Part shown: piece by piece, positions 16,855 to 26,611 of the stretch
Numbering within the stretch: the first letter of the stretch is position 1
Layout of the letters: each line of letters opens with the position of its first letter
Notes under the pieces: generated by a model
What the model was told of the DNA's origin: nothing
Database searches by the model: none
What the model saw: the letters and a program-made list of their open reading frames with translations, nothing else
Made by a program: the position numbers and the translations under genes
NCBI GenBank assembly: GCA_038327195.1
Contig: JBBQKU010000016.1
Location: forward strand, 1 to 64,000
Length of the DNA: 64,000 nucleotides
Source of the DNA: UBA4416 sp038327195
GTDB taxonomy: Bacteria; Bacteroidota; Bacteroidia; B-17B0; Aurantibacillaceae
Direction: 5' to 3'

Positions 16855-19800
16855 TTATTCTTTAATTAATTTAAGAGTTTGTTGTTGGCCATTTTGTTTC
16901 ACTTTTACAAAGTAAATTCCATTTGCCTGATTGCTAATATCAAAATATTGTTTACCAGCATTCATCGTTTCTGAAAAGATAACTTGTCCTATCGTATTTG
17001 TAATAATAATTTGAGAAGTTTTGTCTAAATCAAAATTATATAAACCTTTACTAGGGTTTGGATAAACAATAATTAATGTAGAATTAGATCCTAAATCATT
17101 AAGAACAGTACAAATACTAACATTTTGAGTGAATGTTGTTGAGTTTGAACAACCATTTATATCCGTTCCATTAATAGTATATGTAGTGGCTACAGTTGGT
17201 GTAACTGAAATTGTATTTGTTGTTTCTGAAGTATTCCAAGTATATGTTGATGCACCAGTAACTGTTAAAATTGCTGATTGTCCTGAACATATTATGGTAT
17301 TATCAGTTGTTGCAATAAGCATCGGCGAAGCATTAACAGTAACATCAGATACAGCCATTACAAGAGATGTGCAACCATTTATATCTGTACCAGAAACTGA
17401 ATATGAAGTATTTGACGTTGGAGTTACAACGGCAGATCCTCCTGAGAATGTATAAGTACTAGCACCACTTGGGCTCATTGTAAACGAATTTCCTTCACAT
17501 ATTACTCCGCTATTCACTGTTATTATAGGTAAAGCATTAACCGTTACATCAGATACGGCCATTATATCTGACACACAACCGTTTATGTCAGTACCTGAAA
17601 CTGAATAAGAAGTATTTGCTGTTGGCGTTACTACTGCAGATCCACTTGAAAAAGTATAAGTACTAGCACCTCCAGGAATTATCGTAAATGAATTTCCATC
17701 ACATACAGCCCCACTGCTAGCTGAAATTGTTGGTAATGCGTTTACTGTAACGTTACTTACAGCTGTATTTGTACAACCTAAAGCGCTTGTTCCTGTTACA
17801 TTATATAATGTATTTACTGTTGGAGTAACAACTGATGATCCACTAGAATAAGTATAAGTAGTCGCGCCACTAGGGCTTATTGTAAACGAATCTCCTGAGC
17901 ATATAGAACCACTATTTACAGAAATAGTTGGCAAAGGGTTAACCGTTACATCAGACACAGCCATTACAGAAGAAACACAACCATTAACATCTGTACCAGA
18001 AACTGAATATGAAGTATTTGTTGTTGGTGTAACCACTGCCAATCCACCAGAGTAAGTGTAGGTACTAGCACCGCTTGGACTCATCGTAAATGAATTTCCA
18101 TCACAAATAATACCACTATTTACTGTTATTATTGGCAAGGCATTAACTGTTACATCAGATACAGCCATTACAGTTGAAACACATCCATTTAAATCAGTAC
18201 CTGAAACCGAATAAGTTGCATTTGTTACTGGAGAAACTACTGATGAACCACTAGAGAAAGTATAAGTACTAGCTCCTGCGGGAATCATTGTAAAAGAATT
18301 ACCATTACAAATAGCACCACTATTAACCGTTATTATAGGTAATGCATTTACTGTAACGTTACTTACAGCTGTATTTGTACAACCTAAAGCACTTGTTCCT
18401 GTTACATTATATAATGAATTAACAGTTGGGGTAACAATTGATGATCCACTAGAATAAGTATAAGTTGAAGCGCCACTTGGACTTATTGTAAATGAATCTC
18501 CTGAGCATATAGAACCACTATTTACTGAAACAGTTGGCAAAGGATTAACAGTAACATTGGAAACTGCTGAAGTAGATGAAACACATCCACTAACATTAGT
18601 TCCTGAAACTGAATATGAAGTATTTGTTAAAGGAGAAACAACAGCACTACCAGTTGAATAAGTATAAGTAGTTGCTCCAGCTGGAATCATTGTAAAAGAA
18701 TTACCATTACAAATTGCTCCACTATTTACAGTGATTATTGGCAATGCATTTACCGTAACATTAGAAACGGCAGAAGTTGTTGAAACACATCCGCTTGCAT
18801 TAGTACCTGAAACAGAATATGTAGTGTTAGTTATTGGAGAAACAACTGCTGTTCCGCTTGAATAGGTATAAGTAATTGCACCTCCTGGTATCATAGTAAA
18901 TGAATTACCGTTACAAATAGCACCACTATTTACGGTTATTGTTGGCAATGAATTAACCGTAACATTACTTATTGCTGAATTCGTGCAACCTAAAGCGCTT
19001 GTTCCAGTTACAGTATAATTTGTGTTTACGATTGGAGAAACAACTGATGTACCACTTGAATAAGTATAAGTAGTTGCTCCACTTGCAGTCATTGTGAATG
19101 ACTTACCACTACATATAGCACCACTATTAACTGAAATTGTTGGGGTTGGATTAACATTAACTACTACAACTGAACTAGCACCCGTGCAACCTGAAAGTGT
19201 TGCCACTGTAACAGTATAATTTGTTGTAACACTTGGCGTAACAATTGTACTATATGTAGTTGCTCCATTTGACCATAAGTAAGTTACACCTGTTGCTATT
19301 ATTGCTGTGCCAGCATATGCTGCTGGATTTGTAACTGGTAAAGCTCCTGGGGTATCGAACCGAATTCTTCCATTACTTCCTGTTCCTCCTGTAATTCCAC
19401 CACTATTACAACCACCTATGCTGTTTCCTCCTACTCCACCTAAAGTAGATATATTTGATGCTGTTCCTGAAAAAGAATTTACTGCAATACTAATTGAACC
19501 ACCAGCTCCACCTCCACCAGCAGTTGTGCCACAGCCACTTCCAGGAGAGTCATTACTTGCACCATTCCCAACATTTCCATTAGATGAAATAGTTCCATTC
19601 ACTATTATCGAATTAGTTGTAATGGAAACAATTCCACCACCGTTTCCACCAGCACCCGGATAAGCACCATCTTCATCAGCACCTCCTTCTCCGCCAGCAC
19701 CACCCATTATTAAAAGAGTAACACTAGAATTTCCAACAGCTAATCCGCCAGATCCAGGAGTATGGCCCCAATTAACACCAACAGTTCCTGCGGCAGCATA

Positions 19801-20619
19801 ACCGCCACCGCCACCGCCACCAGAATCACCTGTACCAGTTCCGCCACCGCCACCGTTTCCGTTAGCGCTTAACCAAGGTCCAGAATTATTTGATGTTGAA
19901 CCTCCATTTGAACCACTTGCTATACCTGTTCCATAAATCCCTTCCCCTTGTCCGCCATCAGCATTTCTCCATAATGCTACTTTTTGCACAACACCACGGT
20001 AACCTTTTCCAATTGCGTTAATTGAACCACTTGCATTAACTGTAACGACACCTTGTGCTTTAAAACAAACTACTCCACCAACAATTCCATTCCAAGCAGA
20101 GCAAGTTAAAATCCCTCCTGCGTTAATAGTTACATTAGTATATTGAGGAACTTTAATAACCTGATGTTTTAAAGTTGCTGAAGCAATATAAGTATTGCTG
20201 ATACTCCTATTAAACCTTAAAGTATCCAAAGAAATAGAAGTTATCGTAAGAAATTCATACTTCCCTACTAAATTACCAAGAGTATTCGCATCCTGCATCG
20301 TTATTGCAAGGACTTCATCACCTACCGAATAGCCAACAATACTAGCAACCCTAATTTTATTAAAACCAGAATTATTAGTACCAACAACAGCAGATTTTAC
20401 ATTGTCAGTAAAAACAGTTGTACTAATTGTTAGTGTGCCATCTACACCAGTTCCTAAATTGACACCACTAGTTGCAACTCCAAGATTTACCGGAGTCCCA
20501 GCACATATAGATGTGTTAGGAGTTACAGTAGTCAGTAACTGACATGGTGACTGTGCTTTTATGATTGGCAATCCCAATAATAAACCAACACAACTACTTA
20601 ATAATACAGATTTTTTCAT
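16855..20619 (-). CDS. Large T9SS-exported surface protein with glycine-rich and tandem-repeat regions
   Basis: 1254 residues. Signal peptide at 1-22 (ending IIKAQ). Residues about 25-220 are beta-rich; about 225-425 are very rich in Gly, Ala and Asn (runs of five to seven Gly). Residues about 493-1099 hold nine near-identical repeats of 66-68 residues with one Cys near the start (GAIC-GxSFT) and one near the end (GC). A diverged tenth copy follows. The last 75 residues are a type A T9SS sorting domain ('YPNPSKGLYNF', 'NTIGQVIFSE', 'NGIYFVKVKQNGQ'). It should be exported through the SprA channel and attached to, or released from, the surface. An adhesin role is inferred. Ligand unknown. Confidence 0.88.
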   Translation of the reverse strand: MKKSVLLSSCVGLLLGLPIIKAQSPCQLLTTVTPNTSICAGTPVNLGVATSGVNLGTGVDGTLTISTTVFTDNVKSAVVGTNNSGFNKIRVASIVGYSVGDEVLAITMQDANTLGNLVGKYEFLTITSISLDTLRFNRSISNTYIASATLKHQVIKVPQYTNVTINAGGILTCSAWNGIVGGVVCFKAQGVVTVNASGSINAIGKGYRGVVQKVALWRNADGGQGEGIYGTGIASGSNGGSTSNNSGPWLSANGNGGGGGTGTGDSGGGGGGGYAAAGTVGVNWGHTPGSGGLAVGNSSVTLLIMGGAGGEGGADEDGAYPGAGGNGGGIVSITTNSIIVNGTISSNGNVGNGASNDSPGSGCGTTAGGGGAGGSISIAVNSFSGTASNISTLGGVGGNSIGGCNSGGITGGTGSNGRIRFDTPGALPVTNPAAYAGTAIIATGVTYLWSNGATTYSTIVTPSVTTNYTVTVATLSGCTGASSVVVVNVNPTPTISVNSGAICSGKSFTMTASGATTYTYSSGTSVVSPIVNTNYTVTGTSALGCTNSAISNVTVNSLPTITVNSGAICNGNSFTMIPGGAITYTYSSGTAVVSPITNTTYSVSGTNASGCVSTTSAVSNVTVNALPIITVNSGAICNGNSFTMIPAGATTYTYSTGSAVVSPLTNTSYSVSGTNVSGCVSSTSAVSNVTVNPLPTVSVNSGSICSGDSFTISPSGASTYTYSSGSSIVTPTVNSLYNVTGTSALGCTNTAVSNVTVNALPIITVNSGAICNGNSFTMIPAGASTYTFSSGSSVVSPVTNATYSVSGTDLNGCVSTVMAVSDVTVNALPIITVNSGIICDGNSFTMSPSGASTYTYSGGLAVVTPTTNTSYSVSGTDVNGCVSSVMAVSDVTVNPLPTISVNSGSICSGDSFTISPSGATTYTYSSGSSVVTPTVNTLYNVTGTSALGCTNTAVSNVTVNALPTISASSGAVCDGNSFTIIPGGASTYTFSSGSAVVTPTANTSYSVSGTDINGCVSDIMAVSDVTVNALPIITVNSGVICEGNSFTMSPSGASTYTFSGGSAVVTPTSNTSYSVSGTDINGCTSLVMAVSDVTVNASPMLIATTDNTIICSGQSAILTVTGASTYTWNTSETTNTISVTPTVATTYTINGTDINGCSNSTTFTQNVSICTVLNDLGSNSTLIIVYPNPSKGLYNFDLDKTSQIIITNTIGQVIFSETMNAGKQYFDISNQANGIYFVKVKQNGQQQTLKLIKE
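17323..19143 (-). repeat. Nine tandem coding repeats organised as three 606-bp triplets
   Basis: The protein repeats fall into a short type with 'TGTSALGCTN' (copies 1, 4, 7; 66 residues) and a long type with 'SVSGT...GCVS' (copies 2, 3, 5, 6, 8, 9; 68 residues). The order short-long-long occurs three times, 202 codons per triplet. The DNA between triplets is highly similar, for example around 17735, 18344 and 18950. Confidence 0.85.
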
Positions 20620-20934
20620 AAGCTAAATTTTTAATTTACACGAAACTAAAAAGATGTAGCTCTTTTTTAAATACCAAAAATCATTAAAACTTACATATGT
20701 ATATATTGCAACTATATATATTTATAATAAAAAAACAGTAATGCACTTATAAATACAAATGAATTAAGCATAACTTAAGCGTATTTATTTAATAAACTCG
20801 TACTGAATTAATTTTAACTTTCTTGTTTTCATGAAAAAATCGTATTAAGTAATTTTTAAATAAAAAAACTTAAGTATTATTAAATATAAGTGGATTTAAA
20901 TAAGAAAAACATCAACATATAAAAAAAAATATTT
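20620..20934. other. AT-rich intergenic region without recognised gene
   Basis: This 315-bp stretch separates the SMR exporter gene from the large surface-protein gene. It must contain the promoter for the latter, since both genes point left. I see TTTG at about 20681 on the minus strand, but no clean TAnnTTTG box with it. No hairpin, RNA gene or open frame stands out. Confidence 0.5.
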
Positions 20935-21261
20935 TTAGTGTGATGCTACTTTTAGTCCGACTATAGAACTTATTAAAGTAGTAAGAAAAAATAAACGCAA
21001 AAATGTTGCCTCTTCTTTAAATATAAAAATTCCTACTAAAACCGTTCCTACTGCACCAATTCCTGTCCATACAGCATAGGCAGTTCCTATTGGTAAAGTT
21101 TGAGTTGCTTTAATTAAAAGCCCCATACTTATACTAAGTGCTACTAAAAAACCTGTATACCAAAAATACATTTCGTTACCTGTTGTTATTTTCGCTTTAC
21201 CTAAACAAAAAGCAAAAGCAACTTCAAATAAGCCTGCTATAATTAAAATTATCCAATTCAT
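20935..21261 (-). CDS. Small multidrug resistance (SMR) exporter, SugE/Gdx-like
   Basis: 108 residues, four membrane helices. The conserved membrane-embedded Glu is present in helix 1 ('IAGLFEVAFA'). Helix 3 carries 'LPIGTAYAVWTGIGAVGTVL', the best-known SMR signature, and the end 'VGLKVASH' matches the SugE/Gdx branch. Members of that branch export guanidinium and some quaternary ammonium compounds as antiparallel dimers. A single gene is present here, so a homodimer is expected. Confidence 0.88.
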   Translation of the reverse strand: MNWIILIIAGLFEVAFAFCLGKAKITTGNEMYFWYTGFLVALSISMGLLIKATQTLPIGTAYAVWTGIGAVGTVLVGIFIFKEEATFLRLFFLTTLISSIVGLKVASH

Positions 21262-21365
21262 AGTTTCTTTAATTCATAGTTCGCTTCAATTTATATTTGA
21301 ACTCATTTTCAAACGAGATACTTGTTAAAGATAAAGTTTTATTAATATTTTCAAAACAAAAAATA

Positions 21366-21398
21366 AAAAAACCGCAACTCAATGAGCTACGGTTTTTT
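21366..21398 (-). terminator. Terminator of the small lipoprotein gene
   Basis: AAAAAACCG (21366-21374) pairs with CGGTTTTTT (21390-21398), with an inner CTC/GAG pairing. It lies between the lipoprotein gene (ending 21472) and the SMR gene, both on the minus strand. Confidence 0.7.
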
Positions 21399-21471
21399 CT
21401 GTATTAAATAACCTATTAATTAGTTAATCAAAAACATCAACTTAATAATGATCTTTGTCCAAACTAATCAA

Positions 21472-21717
21472 TTATTGAATTTGGCAATTAATGCTGTAGC
21501 TACCAAAAAAATCACTTCCAGTATCTGCTTTTTCATTACATCTGGTTTCTGCTTTTGCTCGAGTATCTTTAAATGTATACTGAGAGTAATCGTGTGTCGT
21601 TGTTCCTGAACCACTCGTGTATGTTTTACTACATTTACATACATAATCTTTTTTACAAGATGTAATTGAAGTTCCTAACGCTAATAAAAATGTTACTAAT
21701 AAAATTGACTTTGTCAT
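21472..21717 (-). CDS. Small lipoprotein of unknown function
   Basis: 81 residues. A lipobox (TSITSC, Cys21) follows a hydrophobic signal, and the residues after the Cys are KKD. The mature part has four more cysteines (two in 'CKCSK', one in 'ETRCNEK', one in 'INCQIQ'), enough for two disulphides. The pattern 'CKKDYVCKC' recurs in small Bacteroidota lipoproteins that I cannot assign to a function. The upstream 285 bp (21718-22002) are non-coding with no feature beyond a small ATTGTTA/TAACAAT hairpin. Confidence 0.75.
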   Translation of the reverse strand: MTKSILLVTFLLALGTSITSCKKDYVCKCSKTYTSGSGTTTHDYSQYTFKDTRAKAETRCNEKADTGSDFFGSYSINCQIQ

Positions 21718-22002
21718 GTTTTTCTTTTTAAATGAATTTATGATACAAAGGTGATTTATTAAAGACCAATTAACTTACATCATTAAATTAAAGAGTTACA
21801 TAATTCTCATTTTATTAAAATCTACAATACACATCATGTTTTACAATATAGCTATTGTTGGTGATTTCAAAAACAAACTAAGCAGATACGAAATTTATAT
21901 TATTGTTAGTAATAACAATGGCTTGAGATGTTAAAACAATTTCAGTATGACTAGCTATAAGTTCAGAATAACTGTTCAGTGAGTTAAACTAGCAAGAAAT
22001 TA

Positions 22003-24858
22003 CTACAACTCTTTCTTCAAAAATGGTGCAGTAAATCCTTTTTTACTTTTCACTAATTCTTCTGGCGTACCCGTAAATAATATTTCTCCTCCACCTTTTC
22101 CACCTTCTAGGCCAACATCAATAATATGATCCGCTACTTTAATCATATCCATATTATGTTCAATTACTAAAACAGTGTTTCCATTATCAACTAACTTATT
22201 CAAAACTCCCAATAAAATCCGAATATCCTCAAAATGTAAACCTGTTGTGGGTTCATCTAAAATATATAGTGTATTGCCAGTATCACGTTTACTTAATTCG
22301 GTTGATAATTTTACGCGTTGCGCTTCACCACCACTTAATGTTGTGGCTTGTTGTCCTAGAGTAATATATCCTAAACCAACAGATTGCAAACTTTTTACTT
22401 GACGAAAAATAGTTGGCAAATTTTCAAAAAACTCACAGGCTTGGTCAATTGTCATGTTTAATACATCACTAATTGATTTTCCTTTATAACGAATTTCTAT
22501 TGTTTCTCTATTGTAACGTTTTCCATTACATACATCACAATTAACATAAACATCTGGTAAAAAATTCATTTCAATAGTCTTTACTCCTGCTCCACCGCAA
22601 GTTTCGCAACGACCTCCTTTTACATTAAATGAAAAACGTCCAGCTTTATATCCTCGTATTTTTGATTCGGTTAGCTCTGCAAATAAATTTCGAATATCCG
22701 TAAACACACTGGTGTATGTTGCTGGATTACTACGAGGTGTTCTTCCAATTGGAGATTGATCAATATCAATTACTTTATCAATGTGTTCAATACCAGTAAT
22801 TGATTTGTATGGTAAAGGACGTTTTTCTGATTTATAAAAATAATTACTTAAAATAGGATACAGTGTTTCATTAATTAAACTTGATTTTCCACTTCCACTT
22901 ACTCCTGTAATACAAACTAATTTTCCTAAAGGAATTTCTACTGATACATTTTTTAAATTATGTCCTGTGCATCCTTTTAAAACTATTTTTTTACCATTTC
23001 CTTTTCTTCTTACTTTCGGAATTTCAATCGATTTTTTTCCAGTAATGTAATCAGCAGTCATGGTATTAAATTTCAACATCTCTTTTGGAGTTGAGGCTGC
23101 TACAACCCTTCCTCCATGCACACCAGCACCAGGACCAATATCAATAACATAATCACTTTCAATAATCATGTCTTTATCATGTTCAACAACCAATACACTA
23201 TTTCCAACATCACGCAAATTTTTAAGTGCTTCTATTAAACGCATATTATCGCGTTGATGTAAACCAATACTAGGTTCATCTAAAATATAAAGTACGCCAA
23301 CTAATTGCGAACCAATTTGTGTAGCTAATCTAATGCGTTGTGCTTCGCCACCACTTAATGTTTTAGAAGAACGATTTAGTGTAACGTAATCTAACCCAAC
23401 TTCTAATAAAAAACCAATGCGTGTTCTAATTTCTTTTAAAACTTCTTTTGCAATTACATTTTGTGACTTCGATAATCTTTTTTCTATTCCTTTAAACCAA
23501 TCGTTTAAAATATTGATATCCATTTCTGATAATTCCGAAATATTTTTTCCATCTATTTTAAAATAGAGTGCTTCTTTTTTTAAACGTGTTCCTTCACAAA
23601 CCGAACAATTAATTTTATTTGTAAAGCCTTCAACCCATCGCAACATAGCAGGAGAAGGATCTTCTTCCGCTTGTTTAGAAATATGCGTTGCAATTCCATC
23701 AAAAGAAGTACTGTAACCATTTTCACTTGTGTCGGATTTTACTGTAAATAATTCTTCACTACCATGTAATAAAATATTAATCGCTTCTTCATCAATATCT
23801 TCAAAAGGTGTATCTAACGTAAAATTATATTTTAAACCAATCGCTTCAATTTGTTTAAATACCCAAATACCTTTGGATGGACCAAGTGGTGCAATAGCTC
23901 CTTTACGAATAGAAACACTTTGGTTAGGAACAATTTTATTAATATCAACTTCTGAAACAACTCCTAATCCATTACAATGCGGGCAAGCACCATAAGGCGA
24001 GTTAAAAGAAAATAAATTTGGCGCAGGTTCATCATAAGAAATCCCACTTGTTGGGCACATTAACATTCTACTATAAAACTGAACTTTTCCAAATCCAAAT
24101 GCCGATGATTTCTTTTTAGCTTTTGGATTTTCTTCATCATGTTCTAAAACCATAATGGTTCCTTTACCATGTTTCATGGCTGTTTGTAGAGATTGATTTA
24201 AGCGTGTTTTTATTTCTTCATTTACTTCTAAACGATCTACGACAATTTCTATATCGTGAATTTTATAACGATCCACTTGCATTTTTGGAGTTATATCTAC
24301 AATAGCTCCATCAATGCGTACTTTATTAAAACCTTTTTTACGAATATCTTCAAACAACTCACGGTAATGTCCTTTACGGCCTTTTACAATGGGTGCTAAT
24401 AAATTTATTTTTTTAGAATCATATTTTTCTAAAATTAATGCAATGATTTGATCATCACTATACCGAACCATTTTTTCGCCAGTAACATACGAAAAAGCTT
24501 CTCCAGAGCGAGCAAATAACAATCGTAAAAAATCATAAATTTCGGTAATAGTACCTACTGTTGAACGCGGATTTTTGTTTACGGTTTTTTGCTCAATAGA
24601 AATAACTGGACTTAACCCGGAAATTTTATCGACATCAGGGCGTTCCATATTTCCCAAAAACTGACGAGCATAACTCGAAAAGCTTTCTATGTAACGTCTT
24701 TGTCCTTCAGCATAAATAGTATCAAATGCTAAGGATGATTTTCCACTACCACTTAATCCTGTAAGTACAACCAATTTATTACGAGGAATAGTTAAAGAAA
24801 TATCCTTTAAATTGTGTGCTCTTGCTCCTATTATTTCTATAAATTCTTCTTCTTCCAT
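22003..24858 (-). CDS. uvrA: Excinuclease ABC subunit A
   Basis: 951 residues, normal length. Two ABC ATPase halves: Walker A 'GLSGSGKSSLAFD' near residue 35 and 'GVSGSGKSSLINE' near residue 650. Signature motifs 'LSGGEAQRIRLA' and 'LSGGEAQRVKLS' and Walker B 'YILDEPSIGLHQRD' and 'YILDEPTTGLHFED' are present. Zinc fingers are visible in 'CPHCNGLG...CSVCEGTR' and 'CETCGGAG...CDVCNGKR'. It recognises bulky DNA lesions and loads UvrB in nucleotide excision repair. Its ATG shares one base with the stop codon of the upstream toxin gene, so translation is probably coupled to the toxin-antitoxin pair. Confidence 0.98.
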   Translation of the reverse strand: MEEEEFIEIIGARAHNLKDISLTIPRNKLVVLTGLSGSGKSSLAFDTIYAEGQRRYIESFSSYARQFLGNMERPDVDKISGLSPVISIEQKTVNKNPRSTVGTITEIYDFLRLLFARSGEAFSYVTGEKMVRYSDDQIIALILEKYDSKKINLLAPIVKGRKGHYRELFEDIRKKGFNKVRIDGAIVDITPKMQVDRYKIHDIEIVVDRLEVNEEIKTRLNQSLQTAMKHGKGTIMVLEHDEENPKAKKKSSAFGFGKVQFYSRMLMCPTSGISYDEPAPNLFSFNSPYGACPHCNGLGVVSEVDINKIVPNQSVSIRKGAIAPLGPSKGIWVFKQIEAIGLKYNFTLDTPFEDIDEEAINILLHGSEELFTVKSDTSENGYSTSFDGIATHISKQAEEDPSPAMLRWVEGFTNKINCSVCEGTRLKKEALYFKIDGKNISELSEMDINILNDWFKGIEKRLSKSQNVIAKEVLKEIRTRIGFLLEVGLDYVTLNRSSKTLSGGEAQRIRLATQIGSQLVGVLYILDEPSIGLHQRDNMRLIEALKNLRDVGNSVLVVEHDKDMIIESDYVIDIGPGAGVHGGRVVAASTPKEMLKFNTMTADYITGKKSIEIPKVRRKGNGKKIVLKGCTGHNLKNVSVEIPLGKLVCITGVSGSGKSSLINETLYPILSNYFYKSEKRPLPYKSITGIEHIDKVIDIDQSPIGRTPRSNPATYTSVFTDIRNLFAELTESKIRGYKAGRFSFNVKGGRCETCGGAGVKTIEMNFLPDVYVNCDVCNGKRYNRETIEIRYKGKSISDVLNMTIDQACEFFENLPTIFRQVKSLQSVGLGYITLGQQATTLSGGEAQRVKLSTELSKRDTGNTLYILDEPTTGLHFEDIRILLGVLNKLVDNGNTVLVIEHNMDMIKVADHIIDVGLEGGKGGGEILFTGTPEELVKSKKGFTAPFLKKEL

Positions 24859-25166
24859 TAGTATTCAAGTGGCTCACGGCTAGTGTGTCTTATTCTTAAA
24901 ATGTTAATACTATCTTCATTTATTTTATATACAATTCGATAACTATAAATCATATAAGCTCTATAAGTACCGTCGTTGTTAATTTTTAAAACATCTGATT
25001 TATAAACTTCTTTCCCTAATTCAAGAATTTTAGTAGAAGCTAATATTTTTGTTTTTACTTGTTTTGCAGATTGTTCAGAATCTTTTTTAATATGCCGATA
25101 AATTTCTTTAAGCTGTAATTTAGCCATATCAGACCATAGTATCACATACTTTTTTGATTTTACCAT
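24858..25166 (-). CDS. RelE/ParE-family toxin
   Basis: 102 residues of the small basic RelE/ParE fold: an N-terminal strand 'YVILWSDMAKLQLKEIYRHI', a middle 'LGKEVYKSDVLKI' and a C-terminal 'AYMIYSYRIVYKINEDSINILRIRHTSR'-type segment (quoted in part). The last portion ('LRIRHTSREP') is the usual end of ParE-like proteins, which act on gyrase or, for RelE-like members, on ribosomal mRNA. It overlaps the antitoxin gene by 7 bp upstream and uvrA by 1 bp downstream. Confidence 0.85.
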   Translation of the reverse strand: MVKSKKYVILWSDMAKLQLKEIYRHIKKDSEQSAKQVKTKILASTKILELGKEVYKSDVLKINNDGTYRAYMIYSYRIVYKINEDSINILRIRHTSREPLEY

Positions 25167-25390
25167 GAAGCAGATTCCTTTTCTAAATTTGCTTGCGTTG
25201 TATATTTACCGTTGCTAATTTGCTTTTCTGCTTCAGCTAATTCTTTATTATATTGCTTCAAACTAATTCTTTCATTAGATTCTTCGACATGCAAAATACT
25301 TTTTACCATTTCCAAAACCAATTCCTGTTGTTTATTAGTTAATAAAGGAATGTAAGTATTTAATTGTTTTTTTAAAGCTACTGATGTCAT
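25160..25390 (-). CDS. Antitoxin of the RelE/ParE pair
   Basis: 76 residues, acidic, mostly helical. It begins 'MTSVALKKQLNTYIPLL' and ends in a loose Lys/Glu-rich tail that would wrap the toxin. No clear DNA-binding motif can be named. Size, position directly upstream, and the 7-bp overlap with the toxin gene are the main evidence. It starts 62 bp after the stop of prfB on the same strand, with no evident terminator between. Confidence 0.75.
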   Translation of the reverse strand: MTSVALKKQLNTYIPLLTNKQQELVLEMVKSILHVEESNERISLKQYNKELAEAEKQISNGKYTTQANLEKESASW

Positions 25391-25452
25391 TTTACAATTA
25401 TTTATTAGTTTATAGTAAAGTTAATTAATCCTATTTATAAAAAAAGTAATTT

Positions 25453-26536
25453 CTAATTACTTCCCATTAAAAATGTTTTAATCAATTCATCAATGTTACC
25501 ATTTAAAACACCTTCTGCATCTGTAATTTTTAATTCAGAACGATGGTCATTTACCATTTTGTAAGGATGCAAAACATAACTTCGGATTTGCGATCCCCAC
25601 TCAATTTTCATTTTCCCATCTTCTACAGCATCTCTTGCTTCATTTTGTTTCCGCATTTCAATTTCATATAATTGAGAACGTAACATTTGCATAGCAATTG
25701 TTCTGTTTCCTAATTGTGAACGATCTACTTGACAAACAACTACAATACCAGTTGGTTTATGGGTAATTTGAACTTTTGATTCAACTTTATTAACATTTTG
25801 TCCACCTGCACCACCACTTCGTGAGGTATGAATTTCAATATCATTGGGATGAATATTAATTTCAATCGTGTCATCAACAACTGGGTAAACATAAACAGAC
25901 GCAAATGAAGTATGACGTTTTGCGTTACTATCAAAGGGAGAAATACGTACCAAACGATGAACGCCATTTTCCCCTTTTAAATTACCATACGCATAATCGC
26001 CTTCAATTTCTAATGAAACAGATTTAATTCCTGCCACATCGCCATTATTTAAATCAAGTTCTTTAATTTTGAAACCATGTTTTTCGGCCCACATAATATA
26101 CATACGCATGAGCATACTTGCCCAATCGCAACTTTCTGTTCCGCCAGCGCCAGCATTAATTTGCAATACGCAACTTAAAATATCATTTGGTTTATTGAGC
26201 ATATTTTTAAACTCAATATCTTCAATAATTTGTAAAGTAATAGCATGTTGATCGTCCACATCTTTTTCGGATGCATCGCCCGATTTATAAAACTCGAACA
26301 TGGTATCTAAATCATCTAAAGAACTTGCGAAATTATCATAAGATGAAATCCACATTTTACGTGTTTTAACTTCTTTTAATAAGGCTTCTGCTTTTTTAGA
26401 ATCAGTCCAAAAATTTGGATCTAAGGTTTTATCTTCGAGCTCCTTTAACTCATGTAATTTTTTATCGTAGTCAAAGAAATCCCTTCAGAGCGACTTTTCG
26501 TTCGTGAAGGGCTTTGAGTTGTTCTGCTGTAATCAT
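25453..26536 (-). CDS. prfB: Peptide chain release factor 2, made by programmed +1 frameshift
   Basis: The gene starts at ATG 26536 (MITAEQLKALHERKVALKGFL) and meets TGA at 26473-26471 within CTT TGA C. Shifting +1 after CTT gives GAC TAC GAT AAA and continues for 339 codons, for a total of about 360 residues, the usual RF2 length. The codon-recognition tripeptide SPF ('RISPFDSNAK') and catalytic GGQ ('SGGAGGQNVNK') are present. RF2 releases peptides at UGA and UAA, and scarcity of RF2 favours the frameshift. An AAGGGA stretch just before the shift site looks like the internal Shine-Dalgarno-type stimulator. A -7 box-like TATTTTTG lies at 26577-26570. Confidence 0.95.
26471..26484 (-). promoter_or_regulatory. 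RF2 recoding site (AAGGGA ... CTT TGA C)
   Basis: On the minus strand AAGGGATTTCTTTGAC places a purine-rich stimulator upstream of the CTT slip codon and UGA. This matches the known prfB autoregulatory frameshift signal. Confidence 0.92.
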
Positions 26537-26611
26537 GTATTAAAAGTAATACTAAATTCCAAAAAAACTCAAAAATAAAACTGTATTTTTAAAAAACTTA
26601 TTAAGTAAAAT

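Noticed and set aside
17323..19143. CRISPR array suggested by regular repeats
   Set aside because: The period (about 200 bp) is in frame, codes for protein domains and has no short identical repeats with unique spacers.
19307..19663. Proline-rich open frame of 118 codons on the plus strand
   Set aside because: It is the antisense of the glycine-rich part of the large surface protein; Gly codons (GGN) read as Pro (CCN) on the other strand.
26069..26251. Possible small gene opposite prfB
   Set aside because: Antisense of RF2 domain 2, no leader or motif.
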